A stretch of 64,000 nt of DNA from Prosthecomicrobium pneumaticum (GCF_014199915.1 NZ_JACHOO010000005.1:201027-265026); one strand, 5' to 3'. Shown: positions 9,817 through 23,129, numbered from the stretch's first letter. Notes: generated by a model not told the origin, from the letters alone. Made by a program: numbers and translations.

Positions 9817-9839
9817 GCGTTTCAAAGAGGAGGCGAGCG

Positions 9840-10067
9840 GTGGGAAGCGTGACCATCGAGGGGGTCAGCGAGGCGTTGGTCGAGGAGGTCGACCGGCTCC
9901 CGGCCGATAGTCGTGCCTTGGTCGAGAAAGAGCTGCACGCCGCCCTCGAACAGGCGCTCCGCCGGATCAATCGTGGCCCCCGGGCGGTGCGCATCGCCGC
10001 TATGACGCCGTCCGGCGTCGTGCAGACCGACGCCGTCACGCTCCTCGGGGAGGACCGCGGGCGGTGA
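9840..10067 (+). CDS. VapB-like antitoxin inside the sdh operon
   Basis: The 75-residue product starts at GTG 9840, seven bases after an AGAGGAGG ribosome-binding site and 23 bp after sdhA. The sequence (VTIEGVSEALVEEVDRLPADSRALVEKELHAAL...) looks like a short DNA-binding/helical antitoxin followed by a toxin-binding tail. The family cannot be named with certainty. The assignment rests mainly on its four-base GTGA overlap with a clear PIN-domain gene. If it is an antitoxin it would neutralise that RNase and might bind DNA upstream. Confidence 0.65.
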   Translation: MGSVTIEGVSEALVEEVDRLPADSRALVEKELHAALEQALRRINRGPRAVRIAAMTPSGVVQTDAVTLLGEDRGR

Positions 10068-10492
10068 ACTGCGTGGTCGATGCCTCGGTCGCGGTGAAAT
10101 GGTTCGTGGACGAGCCGGGGCATAGCGAGGCGCTCGCCCTCCTCGCCTCCGAGGAAGTCCTGATCGCGCCCGATTTCGCGTTGGTCGAGATCGCCAGCGT
10201 GCTGGCCCGAAAGGTGGTACGGGGGGAGATCGGCGAGGAACAGGCCATGCTCGGCATCGATGCCGCCGCGGCGTCGTTCGACCGCCTTCCGCCGGTGACG
10301 CCTCTCCTCGGCCGTGCCGCGCGACTCTCCTTCGACCTTCGACATGCAGTCTATGACTGCCTCTACCTCGCGTTGGCGCAGTCGGAAGGCGCGACGCTCG
10401 TCACTGCGGACGACCGGTTCCGCGAAAAATGCGTGGCCGCAGGCCTCGGTCCCGTGAGGGGACTAGCCGCCGCGACGGCAAAGGGTGAATGA
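10064..10492 (+). CDS. vapC: VapC-like PIN-domain toxin inside the sdh operon
   Basis: The 142-residue product has the PIN-domain RNase layout: [12 protein letters not shown] with Asp6, LVEIASVL with Glu42, YDCLYLALA with Asp98 and VTADDRF with Asp116/117. All acidic metal ligands are intact, so the toxin looks active. It starts at GTG overlapping the antitoxin stop and ends two bases before the preferred sdhB start (overlapping an alternative one). sdhB translation is therefore likely coupled to toxin translation. VapC toxins typically cleave tRNA or rRNA; the target here is unknown. Confidence 0.88.
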   Translation: MNCVVDASVAVKWFVDEPGHSEALALLASEEVLIAPDFALVEIASVLARKVVRGEIGEEQAMLGIDAAAASFDRLPPVTPLLGRAARLSFDLRHAVYDCLYLALAQSEGATLVTADDRFREKCVAAGLGPVRGLAAATAKGE

Positions 10493-10494
10493 CC

Positions 10495-11274
10495 ATGGTC
10501 CAGCTGACCCTCCCCAAGAACTCGACGATCACCGAAGGCAAGAGCTGGGCGCGGCCGGCCGGCGCCAACAATGTGCGCGAATTCCGCATCTATCGCTGGA
10601 ATCCGGACGACGGCGCCAATCCGCACGTCGACAGCTATTTCGTCGATCTGGACGATTGCGGACCGATGGTGCTCGACGCCCTCATCAAGATCAAGAACGA
10701 GGTCGATCCGACGCTGACCTTCCGCCGCTCCTGCCGCGAGGGCATTTGCGGCTCCTGTGCGATGAACATCGACGGCTCGAACACGCTCGCCTGCACGAAG
10801 GGCATCGAGGATGTCGACGGGCCGGTGAAGATCTATCCGCTGCCGCACATGCCGGTGATCAAAGACCTCGTGCCCGACCTCACCAATTTCTACGCGCAGC
10901 ACCGCTCGATCGAGCCCTGGCTGAAGACGACGACGCCCGAGCCGGAGAAGGAGTGGCGGCAGAGCCATGCCGACCGCGAGAAGCTCGACGGGCTCTATGA
11001 GTGCATCCTCTGCGCCTGCTGCTCGACCTCCTGCCCGAGCTATTGGTGGAACGGCGACCGCTATCTCGGCCCGGCGGTGCTGCTGCAGGCCTATCGCTGG
11101 CTGATCGACAGCCGCGACGAGGCGACCGGCGAGCGGCTCGACGATCTCGAGGACCCGTTCCGGCTCTATCGCTGCCACACCATCATGAACTGCGCCCAGA
11201 CCTGCCCGAAGGGTCTCAATCCGGCGAAGGCGATCGCCGAGATCAAGAAGATGATGGTCGAGCGCCGCGTCTGA
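10495..11274 (+). CDS. sdhB: Succinate dehydrogenase iron-sulfur subunit
   Basis: The subunit passes electrons from FAD to ubiquinone through three Fe-S clusters. The 259-residue product has [15 protein letters not shown] plus a later Cys for the 2Fe-2S cluster, [16 protein letters not shown] for 4Fe-4S, and [15 protein letters not shown] for 3Fe-4S. I prefer ATG 10495 ([10 protein letters not shown], the usual N-terminus, nine bases after AAGGG) to ATG 10489, which overlaps the vapC stop. It is separated from sdhA by the VapBC pair, an unusual arrangement. Confidence 0.95.
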   Translation: MVQLTLPKNSTITEGKSWARPAGANNVREFRIYRWNPDDGANPHVDSYFVDLDDCGPMVLDALIKIKNEVDPTLTFRRSCREGICGSCAMNIDGSNTLACTKGIEDVDGPVKIYPLPHMPVIKDLVPDLTNFYAQHRSIEPWLKTTTPEPEKEWRQSHADREKLDGLYECILCACCSTSCPSYWWNGDRYLGPAVLLQAYRWLIDSRDEATGERLDDLEDPFRLYRCHTIMNCAQTCPKGLNPAKAIAEIKKMMVERRV

Positions 11275-11296
11275 GACCCTGTGGAGGGCGAGTTCG

Positions 11297-12130
11297 ATGC
11301 GGACCCTCAATGCCTCTTTCGATCCTGCTGTCGTCGCGCGTATCGATCAGCGGCTCGCCGGGATCGAGAACGCGGAGAATGTCGACATCCTGCTCGCCAT
11401 AGAAAGCGGCAGTCGCGCCTGGGGGTTTCCGTCCCCCGATAGCGATTACGACTGCCGCTTCATCTACCGACGCGAGCTCAAGGACTATCTGCGCCTCGAT
11501 CCGCTGCGCGATGTCATCGAGACCCCGCTCGATGCGGTGCTCGACGTCAACGGATGGGACCTCGCGAAATTTCTCAAGCTGCTGCTGAAAGGCAATGCTG
11601 TCGCCGTGGAGTGGCTGATGGCACCCTTCGTCTATGGCGGCCAGCCCGGCTTTCGTGCCGAGGCCCTGGAGCTCGCCCGATCGGTCGTCACGCAGGCTGC
11701 GACCGCTCGCCACTATCTCCACCTCGGCGAATCGATCTGGCGACCAAGCAAAGACGGGACAATGCCGCTGAAGCGGGTCTTCTACGCCCTCCGGCCGGCC
11801 GTCGCGCTGTGCTGGCTCTCGGAAAGACCCGGTGTCGCCGTCGCGCCCATGCATTTTCCGACGCTGCTCAGAGAGACCGGGTCGGCTGTCCTCATCCGAG
11901 ATGAAGCGGAGGAACTTGTGGCGCGCAAGGCCGTGACCCGCGAACTTGGCACCGGACCGGTGCCAACGGCCATCGCGCGCTTCATTGATGGAGCTTTCGA
12001 GCGTGGGCGCGAGCGATGGTCCGGCGGAGCGCCGCGACCCTTGGCAGACGCCGTGCGCTCGACCGACGACTTCTTTCGGCGCTGGATTCAGGCCGATCAG
12101 ATGGAACCCGACAATCAGGACGTCCGTTGA
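11297..12130 (+). CDS. RlaP-type nucleotidyltransferase (polymerase beta superfamily)
   Basis: The 277-residue product carries the polymerase-beta nucleotidyltransferase motif GSRAWGFPSPDSDYDCRFIY (GS, then the two metal-binding aspartates at 49-52). This is followed by WDLAKFLKLLLKGNAVAVEWL and a helical C-terminal half, the layout of the COG3541/RlaP family. Some relatives sit beside RNA ligases and are thought to act on RNA ends, but no ligase is present here. It begins 22 bp after sdhB and may be co-transcribed. Substrate unknown. Confidence 0.8.
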   Translation: MRTLNASFDPAVVARIDQRLAGIENAENVDILLAIESGSRAWGFPSPDSDYDCRFIYRRELKDYLRLDPLRDVIETPLDAVLDVNGWDLAKFLKLLLKGNAVAVEWLMAPFVYGGQPGFRAEALELARSVVTQAATARHYLHLGESIWRPSKDGTMPLKRVFYALRPAVALCWLSERPGVAVAPMHFPTLLRETGSAVLIRDEAEELVARKAVTRELGTGPVPTAIARFIDGAFERGRERWSGGAPRPLADAVRSTDDFFRRWIQADQMEPDNQDVR

Positions 12131-12176
12131 CTTTCCTCAATCGGCGAGCGGGGGCTCGACGACTGGAGGAACGATC

Positions 12177-12359
12177 ATGACGGACACCATCATCGCAGAG
12201 CGGCCCTGGACGATCGAGGCGATCGACCGGCTGCGCGAACTGGCCGTGGCGAAAGTACCGGCCGAGCTGATCAGCCAGAACCTGCAGCGCCCGGTCGCCG
12301 CGGTGCGCCAGAAGGCGGCCGAGCTCGGGCTTGCGCTCGAGGTCGGCGGGCGCGCCTGA
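12177..12359 (+). CDS. Small conserved-type hypothetical protein
   Basis: The 60-residue product starts at ATG 12177, six bases after GGAGGA. It begins MTDTIIAERPWTIEAIDRLR and continues as two or three helices with LISQNLQRPVAAVRQKAAELG. This resembles the small Myb/SANT- or sigma-like helical domains in which trihelical repeats bind nucleic acid. I do not recognise a named family. A strong ribosome-binding site and clean codon use support it as a real gene. Confidence 0.6.
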   Translation: MTDTIIAERPWTIEAIDRLRELAVAKVPAELISQNLQRPVAAVRQKAAELGLALEVGGRA

Positions 12360-12672
12360 AGGGGCCGGCGATCGCCGCGCGGACGCCTCCACACCGGGGG
12401 CGGCCCGCGGCGGCGCACCATGCGGCGTTTCGCTCAGCCCGCCTTGCCTCCGCAGCCTCCCTTGCCTCCGCACTTCTACGGAGGTGTTCTGTCCGTCCCG
12501 GCGCGGCGGCCCGTCGGGCGCCGCGTCGCCGGCCGGAATGAGCCGGCTTTCCCGCTTGTCGGCGGCGGGAAGATGCCGTATGGCCGGAACCGTTAAGGTT
12601 TCACCTGCCTCAAAGCGGCTCGATTTCCGGGATATCCCGAGGTTCGGGCCTGTCCGGATCAAGGAGACCTCC
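12360..12672. other. Intergenic region before the Omp19-like lipoprotein
   Basis: These 313 bp include a short near-duplicate (CCTTGCCTCCGCA at about 12444 and 12459) and a CCTCCG/CGGAGG stem just after it. No credible gene is visible. It presumably carries the promoter of the lipoprotein gene. Confidence 0.45.
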
Positions 12673-13266
12673 ATGCGCCTCGGCCGTCACGCGCCCGTCG
12701 TCCTCGCGCTCGCCCTGTCCGGATGCGGCTCGATCGGCGCCATCGGCCTCGGCTCCTTCGACAATGAGCGGCCGAAGCGGCCCGTCCAGGCGCAGTCCGA
12801 CACGATGGCCCCGACGCAGAGCGCTCCGGTCGAGGCGGCGCCCCTGCCGCCGCCTCCGGGCGCCCAGGCGAGTGCCGATCCGCTCGCCCCGCCGCCGCTC
12901 GACGGCACGACATCCGCAACACCCGATGTCGCCGCCCTGCCGCCCGCCGCCGCTGCGGCGCCGGCGACGCCCTCGGGCGCCGAGATCGGCCGCACCGACC
13001 TGCTCGGCGGCTGGACGGTCTCCTCCTCGGGCCAGAGCTGCCAGCTGTTCATGACGCTGACGAGCTGGACCGGTGGCTATCGCGCTTCGACCCGGGGCTG
13101 CCAGGACGGCGTGCTCAAATCGATCTCCGCCTGGAGCCTCGCCGGCAACCAGGTGGTCCTGTCGGGCGAGGGCGGCACGCCGGTGGCGCGGCTGCACAGC
13201 GCCGGCGGCAACCGCTTCGACGGCCAGACCGAACAGGGCGGCCAGCCGATCACCTTCTTCCGCTGA
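12673..13266 (+). CDS. Omp19-like lipoprotein with protease-inhibitor (Inh) domain
   Basis: The 197-residue product has a lipoprotein signal with lipobox LSGC at Cys18. A long Pro/Ala linker (about residues 35-105) follows, then a C-terminal domain with GGWTVSSSGQSCQLFMTL, a second Cys in RGCQDG, and ITFFR at the end. This matches the AprI/Inh fold of Brucella Omp19, a lipoprotein that inhibits host proteases. The two cysteines likely form a disulfide. Start chosen at ATG 12673 after AAGGAGA. Function in this organism is inferred from family only. Confidence 0.85.
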   Translation: MRLGRHAPVVLALALSGCGSIGAIGLGSFDNERPKRPVQAQSDTMAPTQSAPVEAAPLPPPPGAQASADPLAPPPLDGTTSATPDVAALPPAAAAAPATPSGAEIGRTDLLGGWTVSSSGQSCQLFMTLTSWTGGYRASTRGCQDGVLKSISAWSLAGNQVVLSGEGGTPVARLHSAGGNRFDGQTEQGGQPITFFR

Positions 13267-13304
13267 TCGCGGTCGGGCGGACCTTCGAGGACGACGACAC
13301 GGCG

Positions 13305-14461
13305 ATGAACGCACGCCCGAGTTCGGCCGGGGGCGTCGCCGACGCCTATCGCGGCCTCGTCGCGCGCGGCGAGATCGAGGACGACCCCGCCCAGCGCGCC
13401 CTCGTCGCGCGGCTCGACGCCCTCGCCGCCCGCCTCGCCGAGAGCCGGCTCGCCCGCAAGGGCAGCGCGCTCGGCTGGATGTTCGGCCGCAAGGCGGCGG
13501 AACCGGTGCGCGGCCTCTACATCCATGGCGATGTCGGCCGCGGCAAGACCATGCTGATGGACCTGTTCTTCGGTCTCGCCCCGATCGCCGAGCGGCGGCG
13601 GGCGCATTTTCACGACTTCATGGCCGACACCCATGCCCGCGTCCACCGGATGCGGCAGGCGATCCAGGACGGCACCCGCAAGGGCGACGATCCGATCGTG
13701 CCGGTCGCCGACGCGATCGCCGACGAGACACGGCTGCTCTGCTTCGACGAGTTCGCCGTCACCGATATCGCCGACGCGATGATCCTCGGCCGGCTGTTCA
13801 CCCGGCTGTTCGAGCGCGGCGTCGTGGTCGTCGCGACGTCCAATGTCGCGCCCGACGATCTCTATCGCGACGGCATCAATCGCGGCCATTTCCTGCCCTT
13901 CGTGGCGCTGCTCAAGGCGCATGTCGAGGTGGTGCGGCTCGCCGCGCGGACCGATTTCCGGCTCGAGAAGCTGTCGACCGCGCCGGTCTATGTGACGCCG
14001 CTCGGGGCCGCCGCCGACGCGGCGATGGACGCCGCCTGGACCCGGCTCACCGGCGTGTCGCGCGGCAATCCGACGACGCTCGCCGTGCAGGGCCGCGAGG
14101 TCACGGTGCCCCAGGCGGAGAAGGGCGTCGCCCGCTTCCGCTTCGAGGAGCTCTGCGCCCGGCCGCTCGGGCCCGGCGACTATCTCGCCGTCGCGCACGC
14201 CTTCCACACGGTCGTGATCGACCGCATCCCGGTGATGGACGAGGCGAAGCGGAACGAGGCGAAGCGCTTCATCACGCTCATCGACGCGCTCTATGACGGC
14301 CACGTCAAGCTGGTCTGCTCGGCCGCTGCGGAGCCCGACGGGCTCTATCGCGCCGAGGCCGGAACCGAGGCTTTCGAGTTCGCGCGGACCGCCTCGCGGC
14401 TCGTCGAGATGCGCTCCGAAGACTATCTCGCCCGGTCGCACCGCGCCTTCATCGCCGAGAC

Positions 14462-14465
<4 letters not shown>
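13305..14465 (+). CDS. zapE: Cell division protein ZapE (AFG1-like ATPase)
   Basis: The 386-residue product is an AFG1/ZapE ATPase, implicated in Z-ring constriction in Gammaproteobacteria and in mitochondrial protein quality control. Walker A is GDVGRGKTMLMDLFF, Walker B is LLCFDEFAVTDIADAMIL, and FHDFMADTHARVHRMR is family-typical. The C-terminus (RTASRLVEMRSEDYL) is also characteristic. Its place directly upstream of mdh is the standard Hyphomicrobiales order. Confidence 0.93.
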
Positions 14466-15586
<1,121 letters not shown>

Positions 15587-15620
15587 CGATCGCCATTCCG
15601 ACCGGACGGGAGCCGAGCCG

Positions 15621-16817
<1,197 letters not shown>

Positions 16818-16862
16818 GAGAGACGGCTCGGTTGCGCATATCGGTGTGACGGGAGAGAGGGC

Positions 16863-17096
16863 ATGGCGGACATCACGCTCGCGATCGACGAGGAGACGCT
16901 CGCCAAGGTGCGTCGCTACGCGGCGCGCCGGGAAACGAGCGTCGACGCGATCGTTCGCGAGCACCTCGACGGGATCGCCCGCACCGAGGACCGCCTGAAG
17001 GACGTCGTCGCCGAGCTGAAGCGGCTGAGCGAGACCTCGCCCGCCGCCCTCGGGCCGGGCTATGTCTGGCGGCGCGAGGACAGCTATGGCCGTTGA
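16863..17096 (+). CDS. Ribbon-helix-helix antitoxin inside the suc operon
   Basis: The 77-residue product begins [20 protein letters not shown], a typical ribbon-helix-helix DNA-binding strand and helix, followed by [19 protein letters not shown] and a toxin-binding tail. This is the layout of VapB/DUF6364-type antitoxins. ATG 16863 follows GGGAGAGAGG, 45 bp after sucC. Its 3' end overlaps the toxin start by 11 bp. It would neutralise the toxin and may autoregulate, although no separate promoter is evident. Confidence 0.85.
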   Translation: MADITLAIDEETLAKVRRYAARRETSVDAIVREHLDGIARTEDRLKDVVAELKRLSETSPAALGPGYVWRREDSYGR

Positions 17097-17502
17097 AGCC
17101 TTCCTCGACACCAATGTGCTCATCTATGCCGCTGCCGGTGGCGACGACGAGAGCCGGCGCCGTGCGGCGTTCGCCTGCATCGCGGCGGCGAATTTCGGCA
17201 CGTCGGGCCAGGTGCTCGCCGAGTTCTACACCAACGTCACCCGCAAGCCGGCCGTGCCGCTCACCGCCGATGAGGCGCTCGCCTGGATCGAGCGGCTCTC
17301 CGAATTTCCGGTCGTCCCGGTGACGCACGATCTCGTGCGCACTGCCGTCGGCCTCAGCATCCGCCACAAGGTCTCCTCCTGGGACGCCGCGGTGATCGGG
17401 GCGGCCGAGGAGATCGGCGCGAAGACCCTGTTCACCGAAGACCTCAACGACGGGCAGACCTATGGCTCGGTCCGAGTCGTCAATCCGTTCAAGATCCACT
17501 GA
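17086..17502 (+). CDS. vapC: VapC-like PIN-domain toxin inside the suc operon
   Basis: The 138-residue product is a PIN-domain RNase with FLDTNVLIYAAAG (Asp8), VLAEFYTNV (Glu46), SSWDAAVIGAAEE (Asp100) and FTEDLNDGQ (Glu118/Asp119). The catalytic acids are all present. It overlaps the antitoxin and stops 15 bp before sucD, in the same direction as the operon. The sequence is not close to the vapC between sdhA and sdhB, so the two pairs appear independently acquired. Confidence 0.9.
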   Translation: MAVEAFLDTNVLIYAAAGGDDESRRRAAFACIAAANFGTSGQVLAEFYTNVTRKPAVPLTADEALAWIERLSEFPVVPVTHDLVRTAVGLSIRHKVSSWDAAVIGAAEEIGAKTLFTEDLNDGQTYGSVRVVNPFKIH

Positions 17503-17517
17503 CCGCGAGGCCGCCTG

Positions 17518-18402
<885 letters not shown>

Positions 18403-18411
18403 GGTCGAGGA

Positions 18412-18440
18412 CCGACATTCCGCTCGTCGTCGAATGTCGG
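18412..18440. promoter_or_regulatory. Hairpin in the sucD-sucA gap
   Basis: CCGACATTC (18412-18420) and GAATGTCGG (18432-18440) form a perfect 9-bp stem with an 11-base loop, 10 bp after the sucD stop. No T-run follows, so it is more likely an RNA-processing or mRNA-stability element than a terminator. Confidence 0.4.
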
Positions 18441-18483
18441 GGCGCAGAAGGGCGCGGCGGGTGGCCGCGCGGAACCGGGAGAC

Positions 18484-18500
18484 CGGGAGCCGAGCTCCCG
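18484..18500 (+). promoter_or_regulatory. Hairpin immediately upstream of sucA
   Basis: CGGGAGC-CGA-GCTCCCG forms a 7-bp stem ending 9 bases before the sucA ATG. The only purine-rich candidate for a ribosome-binding site (GGGAG) lies inside its left arm, and no other Shine-Dalgarno-like sequence follows. It may limit sucA translation. Confidence 0.4.
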
Positions 18501-18509
18501 ACACCACAA

Positions 18510-21491
18510 ATGGCACGCGAGCAGGCCAACGAGGCTTTGGCGCTCACTTCCTTCCTCTATGGCGGCAATGCCGCCTATATCGAAGATCTCTACGCCGCCT
18601 ATGAGAAGGATCCGTCCTCGGTCGATGCCGAGTGGCGCGACTTCTTCGGCGCGCTGAAGGACGGCAAGGAAGAGGTGGCGGCGGAAGCCCGCGGCGCCAC
18701 CTGGCAGCGGAAAGACTGGCCGATCCCCGCCAATGGCGAACTCGTCTCGGCGCTCGACGGTAATTGGGGCCAGGTCGAGAAGATCGTCACCGACAAGGTG
18801 AAGCAGAAGGCGCAGACGAAGGGCGTCGAGATCACCGAGGCCGAGATCCAGCGCGCCACGCGCGATTCGGTCCGTGCCATCATGATGATCCGCGCCTATC
18901 GCATGCGCGGCCATCTGCACGCCAATCTCGATCCGCTCGGCATCGCCACCGTCGGCGACCACGAGGAACTGCATCCGTCCACCTACGGCTTCTCGGAAGC
19001 CGATTACGGCCGCAAGATCTTCATCGACAACGTGCTCGGGCTCGAATTTGCGACCATCCCGCAAATGCTCGAGATCCTGAAGCGGACCTATTGCTCGACG
19101 CTCGGCGTCGAGTTCATGCACATCTCCGATCCGGCCGAGAAGGCCTGGATCCAGGAGCGCATCGAGGGTCCGGACAAGGGCATCACCTTCACGCCGGAAG
19201 GCAAGAAGGCGATCCTCAACAAGCTGATCGAGTCGGAAGGCTTCGAGAAGTTCCTCGACGTCAAGTTCACCGGCACCAAGCGCTTCGGCCTCGACGGCGG
19301 CGAGGCGCTCATTCCGGCCCTCGAGCAGATCATCAAGCGCGGCGGCAATCTCGGCGTGCGCGAGATCGTGCTCGGCATGGCCCATCGCGGCCGGCTGAAC
19401 GTGCTCACCCAGGTGCTGTCGAAGCCGCACCGGGCGCTCTTCCACGAGTTCAAGGGCGGCTCCTATGCTCCCGACGACGTCGAGGGCTCGGGCGACGTCA
19501 AGTATCATCTCGGCGCCTCGTCGGACCGCTCCTTCGACGGCAACAAGGTGCATCTGTCGCTGACCGCCAACCCGTCCCATCTCGAGATCGTCGATCCGGT
19601 GGTGCTCGGCAAGGCGCGGGCGAAGCAGGACCTGATCGGCGACAAGGCGCATCGCGACCTGATCCCGATGGAGGAACGCGCCTGCGTGCTGCCGCTCCTC
19701 CTGCACGGCGATGCGGCCTTCGCCGGCCAGGGCGTGGTGGCGGAGTGCTTCGGCCTGTCGGGCCTGCGCGGCCACCGCACCGCCGGCTCGATCCACTTCA
19801 TCATCAACAACCAGATCGGCTTCACGACCAATCCGCGCCTGTCCCGCTCCTCGCCCTATCCCTCCGATGTGGCGAAGATGATCGAGGCGCCGATCTTCCA
19901 CGTGAACGGCGACGATCCCGAGGCGGTCGTCTTCGCCGCCAAGATCGCGACCGAGTTCCGGCAGAAGTTCTTCAAGCCGGTCGTGATCGACATGTTCTGC
20001 TATCGCCGCTTCGGCCATAACGAGGGCGACGAGCCGGGCTTCACCCAGCCGGCGATGTACAGGGCGATCCGCAATCACCCCTCGACGCTCGACATCTATG
20101 CCGAGAAGCTGGTCCGCGAGGGGCTCGTCACGGCCGCCGAGATCGCCGAGCAGCGCGCCGCCTGGCGGGCGAAGCTCGACGAGGAGTTCGAGGCCGGCCA
20201 GCACTACAAGCCGAACAAGGCCGACTGGCTCGACGGCGCCTGGTCGGGCCTCAAGGTGGCCGAGACGGACGACGAGCAGCGCCGCGGCTCGACCGGCGTC
20301 GCCGGCGAAACGCTGAAGGAGATCGGCGCCAAGCTGACCGAGGTGCCGCAGGGCTTCCGCGTCCACCGCACGATCCAGCGCTTCCTCGACGCGCGCCGCA
20401 AGGCGATCGAGACCGGCGAGGGCATCGACTGGGCGACCGCCGAGGCGCTCGCGTTCGGTGCGCTCGCGCTCGAGGGCCATCCCGTCCGCCTGTCCGGCCA
20501 GGACGTCGAGCGCGGCACCTTCTCGCAGCGCCATTCGGTTCTCTACGATCAGGAGAGCGAGGATCGGCTGATCCCGCTCAACAATCTGCGCGAGGGCCAG
20601 GCCCGCTACGAGGTCATCAATTCGATGCTCTCGGAAGAGGCCGTGCTCGGCTTCGAATACGGCTATTCGCTCGCCGAGCCGAACGCGCTGACGCTCTGGG
20701 AGGCGCAGTTCGGCGATTTCGCGAATGGCGCGCAGGTGGTGTTCGACCAGTTCCTGTCCTCGGGCGAGAAGAAGTGGCTGCGCATGTCCGGCCTCGTCTG
20801 CCTGCTGCCGCACGGCTATGAAGGCCAGGGGCCGGAGCATTCCTCCGCACGGCTCGAGCGCTTCCTGCAGCTCTGCGCCGAAGACAACATGCAGGTCGCC
20901 TACTGCTCGACCCCGGCGAACTATTTCCACATCCTGCGCCGGCAGCTGAAGCGCGATTTCCGCAAGCCGCTGATCCTGATGACGCCGAAGTCGCTGCTGC
21001 GCCACAAGCGGGCGGTCTCGAAGCTCGACGAGATGGCGGCCGGCTCGTCCTTCCACCGGCTCTTGTGGGACGATGCGCAGGGCAATACCGGCGACGGCGT
21101 CAAGCTCGTCAAGGACGACAAGATCCGCCGCGTCGTGCTGTGCACGGGCAAGGTCTATTACGACCTCTTCGAGGAGCGCGAGAAGCGCGGCGTCGACGAT
21201 GTCTATCTGCTGCGTGTCGAGCAGCTCTATCCCTTCCCCTACAAGGCGCTCGTCAACGAGCTCGGCCGCTTCAAGCGGGCGGAGTTCGTGTGGTGCCAGG
21301 AGGAGCCGAAGAACATGGGCTCCTGGTTCTTCGTCGAGCCGAACCTCGAATGGGTCCTGACCCAGCTGGGCGCCCGCCATCCGCGCGCCCGCTATGTCGG
21401 CCGCCCGGCCGCGGCGGCGACGGCGACCGGCCTGATGTCGAAGCACCTGGCGCAGCTGAACGCCTTCCTCGAAGAGGCGTTCGCCCCGTAA
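18510..21491 (+). CDS. sucA: 2-Oxoglutarate dehydrogenase E1 component
   Basis: The 993-residue thiamine-diphosphate enzyme decarboxylates 2-oxoglutarate and transfers the succinyl group to E2 lipoate. The N-terminal [20 protein letters not shown] segment is the E2-binding region. [44 protein letters not shown] and [16 protein letters not shown] are family signatures. Length is typical. Translation starts after a hairpin and without an obvious Shine-Dalgarno sequence. Confidence 0.97.
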   Translation: MAREQANEALALTSFLYGGNAAYIEDLYAAYEKDPSSVDAEWRDFFGALKDGKEEVAAEARGATWQRKDWPIPANGELVSALDGNWGQVEKIVTDKVKQKAQTKGVEITEAEIQRATRDSVRAIMMIRAYRMRGHLHANLDPLGIATVGDHEELHPSTYGFSEADYGRKIFIDNVLGLEFATIPQMLEILKRTYCSTLGVEFMHISDPAEKAWIQERIEGPDKGITFTPEGKKAILNKLIESEGFEKFLDVKFTGTKRFGLDGGEALIPALEQIIKRGGNLGVREIVLGMAHRGRLNVLTQVLSKPHRALFHEFKGGSYAPDDVEGSGDVKYHLGASSDRSFDGNKVHLSLTANPSHLEIVDPVVLGKARAKQDLIGDKAHRDLIPMEERACVLPLLLHGDAAFAGQGVVAECFGLSGLRGHRTAGSIHFIINNQIGFTTNPRLSRSSPYPSDVAKMIEAPIFHVNGDDPEAVVFAAKIATEFRQKFFKPVVIDMFCYRRFGHNEGDEPGFTQPAMYRAIRNHPSTLDIYAEKLVREGLVTAAEIAEQRAAWRAKLDEEFEAGQHYKPNKADWLDGAWSGLKVAETDDEQRRGSTGVAGETLKEIGAKLTEVPQGFRVHRTIQRFLDARRKAIETGEGIDWATAEALAFGALALEGHPVRLSGQDVERGTFSQRHSVLYDQESEDRLIPLNNLREGQARYEVINSMLSEEAVLGFEYGYSLAEPNALTLWEAQFGDFANGAQVVFDQFLSSGEKKWLRMSGLVCLLPHGYEGQGPEHSSARLERFLQLCAEDNMQVAYCSTPANYFHILRRQLKRDFRKPLILMTPKSLLRHKRAVSKLDEMAAGSSFHRLLWDDAQGNTGDGVKLVKDDKIRRVVLCTGKVYYDLFEEREKRGVDDVYLLRVEQLYPFPYKALVNELGRFKRAEFVWCQEEPKNMGSWFFVEPNLEWVLTQLGARHPRARYVGRPAAAATATGLMSKHLAQLNAFLEEAFAP

Positions 21492-21529
21492 GGCGGCGCC
21501 CGATCCGAAAAGCGAGACGAGACGAGAAG

Positions 21530-22867
21530 ATGGCCACCGAGATCCGCGTCCCCACGCTCGGCGAATCCGTCACCGAGGCCACGATCGGCCGCTGGTTCAA
21601 GAAGGTCGGCGAGGCCGTGGCGGTCGACGAGCCGCTGGTCGAGCTCGAAACCGACAAGGTCACGATCGAGGTTCCGGCGCCCGCCGCCGGCACGATCGAG
21701 GCGATCGCCGCCAAGGACGGCGAGACGGTCGGCGTCGGCGCGCTGCTCGGCACGATCGCCGCCGCCGGTGCCGGCGCGGCGAAGGCCGATGTCAACACGG
21801 CGGCGAAGCCCGAGCTGTCGGTGGCGCAGGCCTCCGGCGCCGGCGCCTCGACGAGCGCGCCCGCAACGGCCGGCGCGGAAGGCAAGGTGATCGGCGGACC
21901 CGAGGCGATCGAGCCGCGCGGCAACGGCCCGGCGGTCGACCGCATCGCCGCCGAGAACCGCATCGATCCGGCCGCCGTCGCCGGCTCGGGCAAGGACGGC
22001 CGGGTGACGAAGGGCGACATGCTCGCCGCCGTCGCCGCGGGCGGTGCACAGGCCGCCGCTCCGGCGCCGGCCGCTGCCCCGGCCGCCGCCGTCGCGGCGG
22101 TCGCGCCCGTGGCTCCGGCCGCCCCCGCCCCTGCGGCGCCGCGCGCGCCCGCGGCGCCCGACGATGCGTCGCGGGAAGAGCGGGTGCGGATGACCAAGCT
22201 GCGCCAGACGATCGCCCGCCGTCTCAAGGACGCGCAGAACACCGCCGCCATGCTGACCACGTTCAACGAGGTCGACATGGGCGCGGTGATGGCGCTGCGC
22301 AATCAGTACAAGGACCTGTTCGAGAAGAAGCACGGCGTGAAGCTCGGCTTCATGAGCTTCTTCACGAAGGCGGTGATCCAGGCACTGAAGGAGATCCCGG
22401 CGGTCAATGCCGAGATCGACGGCACCGACCTCGTCTACAAGAACTATTACCACATCGGCATCGCCGTCGGCACCGACAAGGGCCTCGTCGTACCGGTGGT
22501 GCGCGATGCCGACCGGCTGTCGCTCGCCGGGATCGAGAAGACCATTGCCGGCCTCGGCAAGCGCGCCCGCGACGGGCAGCTGAAGATCGAGGAAATGCAG
22601 GGCGGCACCTTCACGATCACCAATGGCGGCATCTACGGCTCGCTGATGTCGACGCCGATCCTCAATGCGCCGCAGTCCGGCATTCTCGGCATGCACAAGA
22701 TCCAGGAGCGGCCGATGGTCGTCGGCGGCAAGATCGAGGTGCGGCCGATGATGTATCTCGCGCTGTCCTACGATCACCGCATCGTCGACGGCAAGGAGGC
22801 GGTGACCTTCCTCGTCCGCGTCAAGGAATCCCTCGAGGATCCGCAGCGCCTGGTGCTCGATCTCTGA
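21530..22867 (+). CDS. sucB: 2-Oxoglutarate dehydrogenase E2 (dihydrolipoyl succinyltransferase)
   Basis: The 445-residue product has an N-terminal lipoyl domain with the lipoylated Lys43 in [14 protein letters not shown], then an Ala/Pro linker. A peripheral subunit-binding domain ([18 protein letters not shown]) and a second Ala/Pro linker come next, and then the catalytic domain with [13 protein letters not shown]. It forms the core of the complex and hands electrons to E3 (Lpd). Normally lpd follows; here a DUF4160/DUF2442-type pair lies in between. Confidence 0.96.
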   Translation: MATEIRVPTLGESVTEATIGRWFKKVGEAVAVDEPLVELETDKVTIEVPAPAAGTIEAIAAKDGETVGVGALLGTIAAAGAGAAKADVNTAAKPELSVAQASGAGASTSAPATAGAEGKVIGGPEAIEPRGNGPAVDRIAAENRIDPAAVAGSGKDGRVTKGDMLAAVAAGGAQAAAPAPAAAPAAAVAAVAPVAPAAPAPAAPRAPAAPDDASREERVRMTKLRQTIARRLKDAQNTAAMLTTFNEVDMGAVMALRNQYKDLFEKKHGVKLGFMSFFTKAVIQALKEIPAVNAEIDGTDLVYKNYYHIGIAVGTDKGLVVPVVRDADRLSLAGIEKTIAGLGKRARDGQLKIEEMQGGTFTITNGGIYGSLMSTPILNAPQSGILGMHKIQERPMVVGGKIEVRPMMYLALSYDHRIVDGKEAVTFLVRVKESLEDPQRLVLDL

Positions 22868-22873
22868 GCCCGG

Positions 22874-23129
22874 GTGGTGCCGACGATCGGACTCGTCGAC
22901 GGGGTCCGCATCGTCGTCTATATCAATGACCGTCCGCCGCCGCACATCGACGGCGTTCGCGGACTATGAAGCGAAGATCTCGATTGCGACGGGTGATCTG
23001 CTGGGCGGTCACCTGCCGCAGGCAAAGCTGACGGCGGTCCGGAATTGGCTGGCCGAGCGGCGCAGCGAGATCGCCTTCTGCTGGCAGGAGATACGGGCAG
23101 GCCGACCATGGTCGATCGAGAGGAAGTGA
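22874..23129 (+). pseudogene. Frameshifted DUF4160-family gene
   Basis: From GTG 22874 the frame reads VVPTIGLVDGVRIVVYINDRPPPHI and stops at a TGA about 100 bp in. The family continuation (FADYEAKISIATGDLLGGHL... to SIERK) is in another frame, open from 22926 to 23129. DUF4160 proteins normally run NDHPPPHFHVRYG-DYEAKI without a break. Relative to that spacing two bases seem missing near 22940-22955. The gene is therefore probably inactive, or the assembly has an error. It begins 6 bp after sucB and would be the first gene of a DUF4160/DUF2442 toxin-antitoxin-type pair. Confidence 0.7.
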
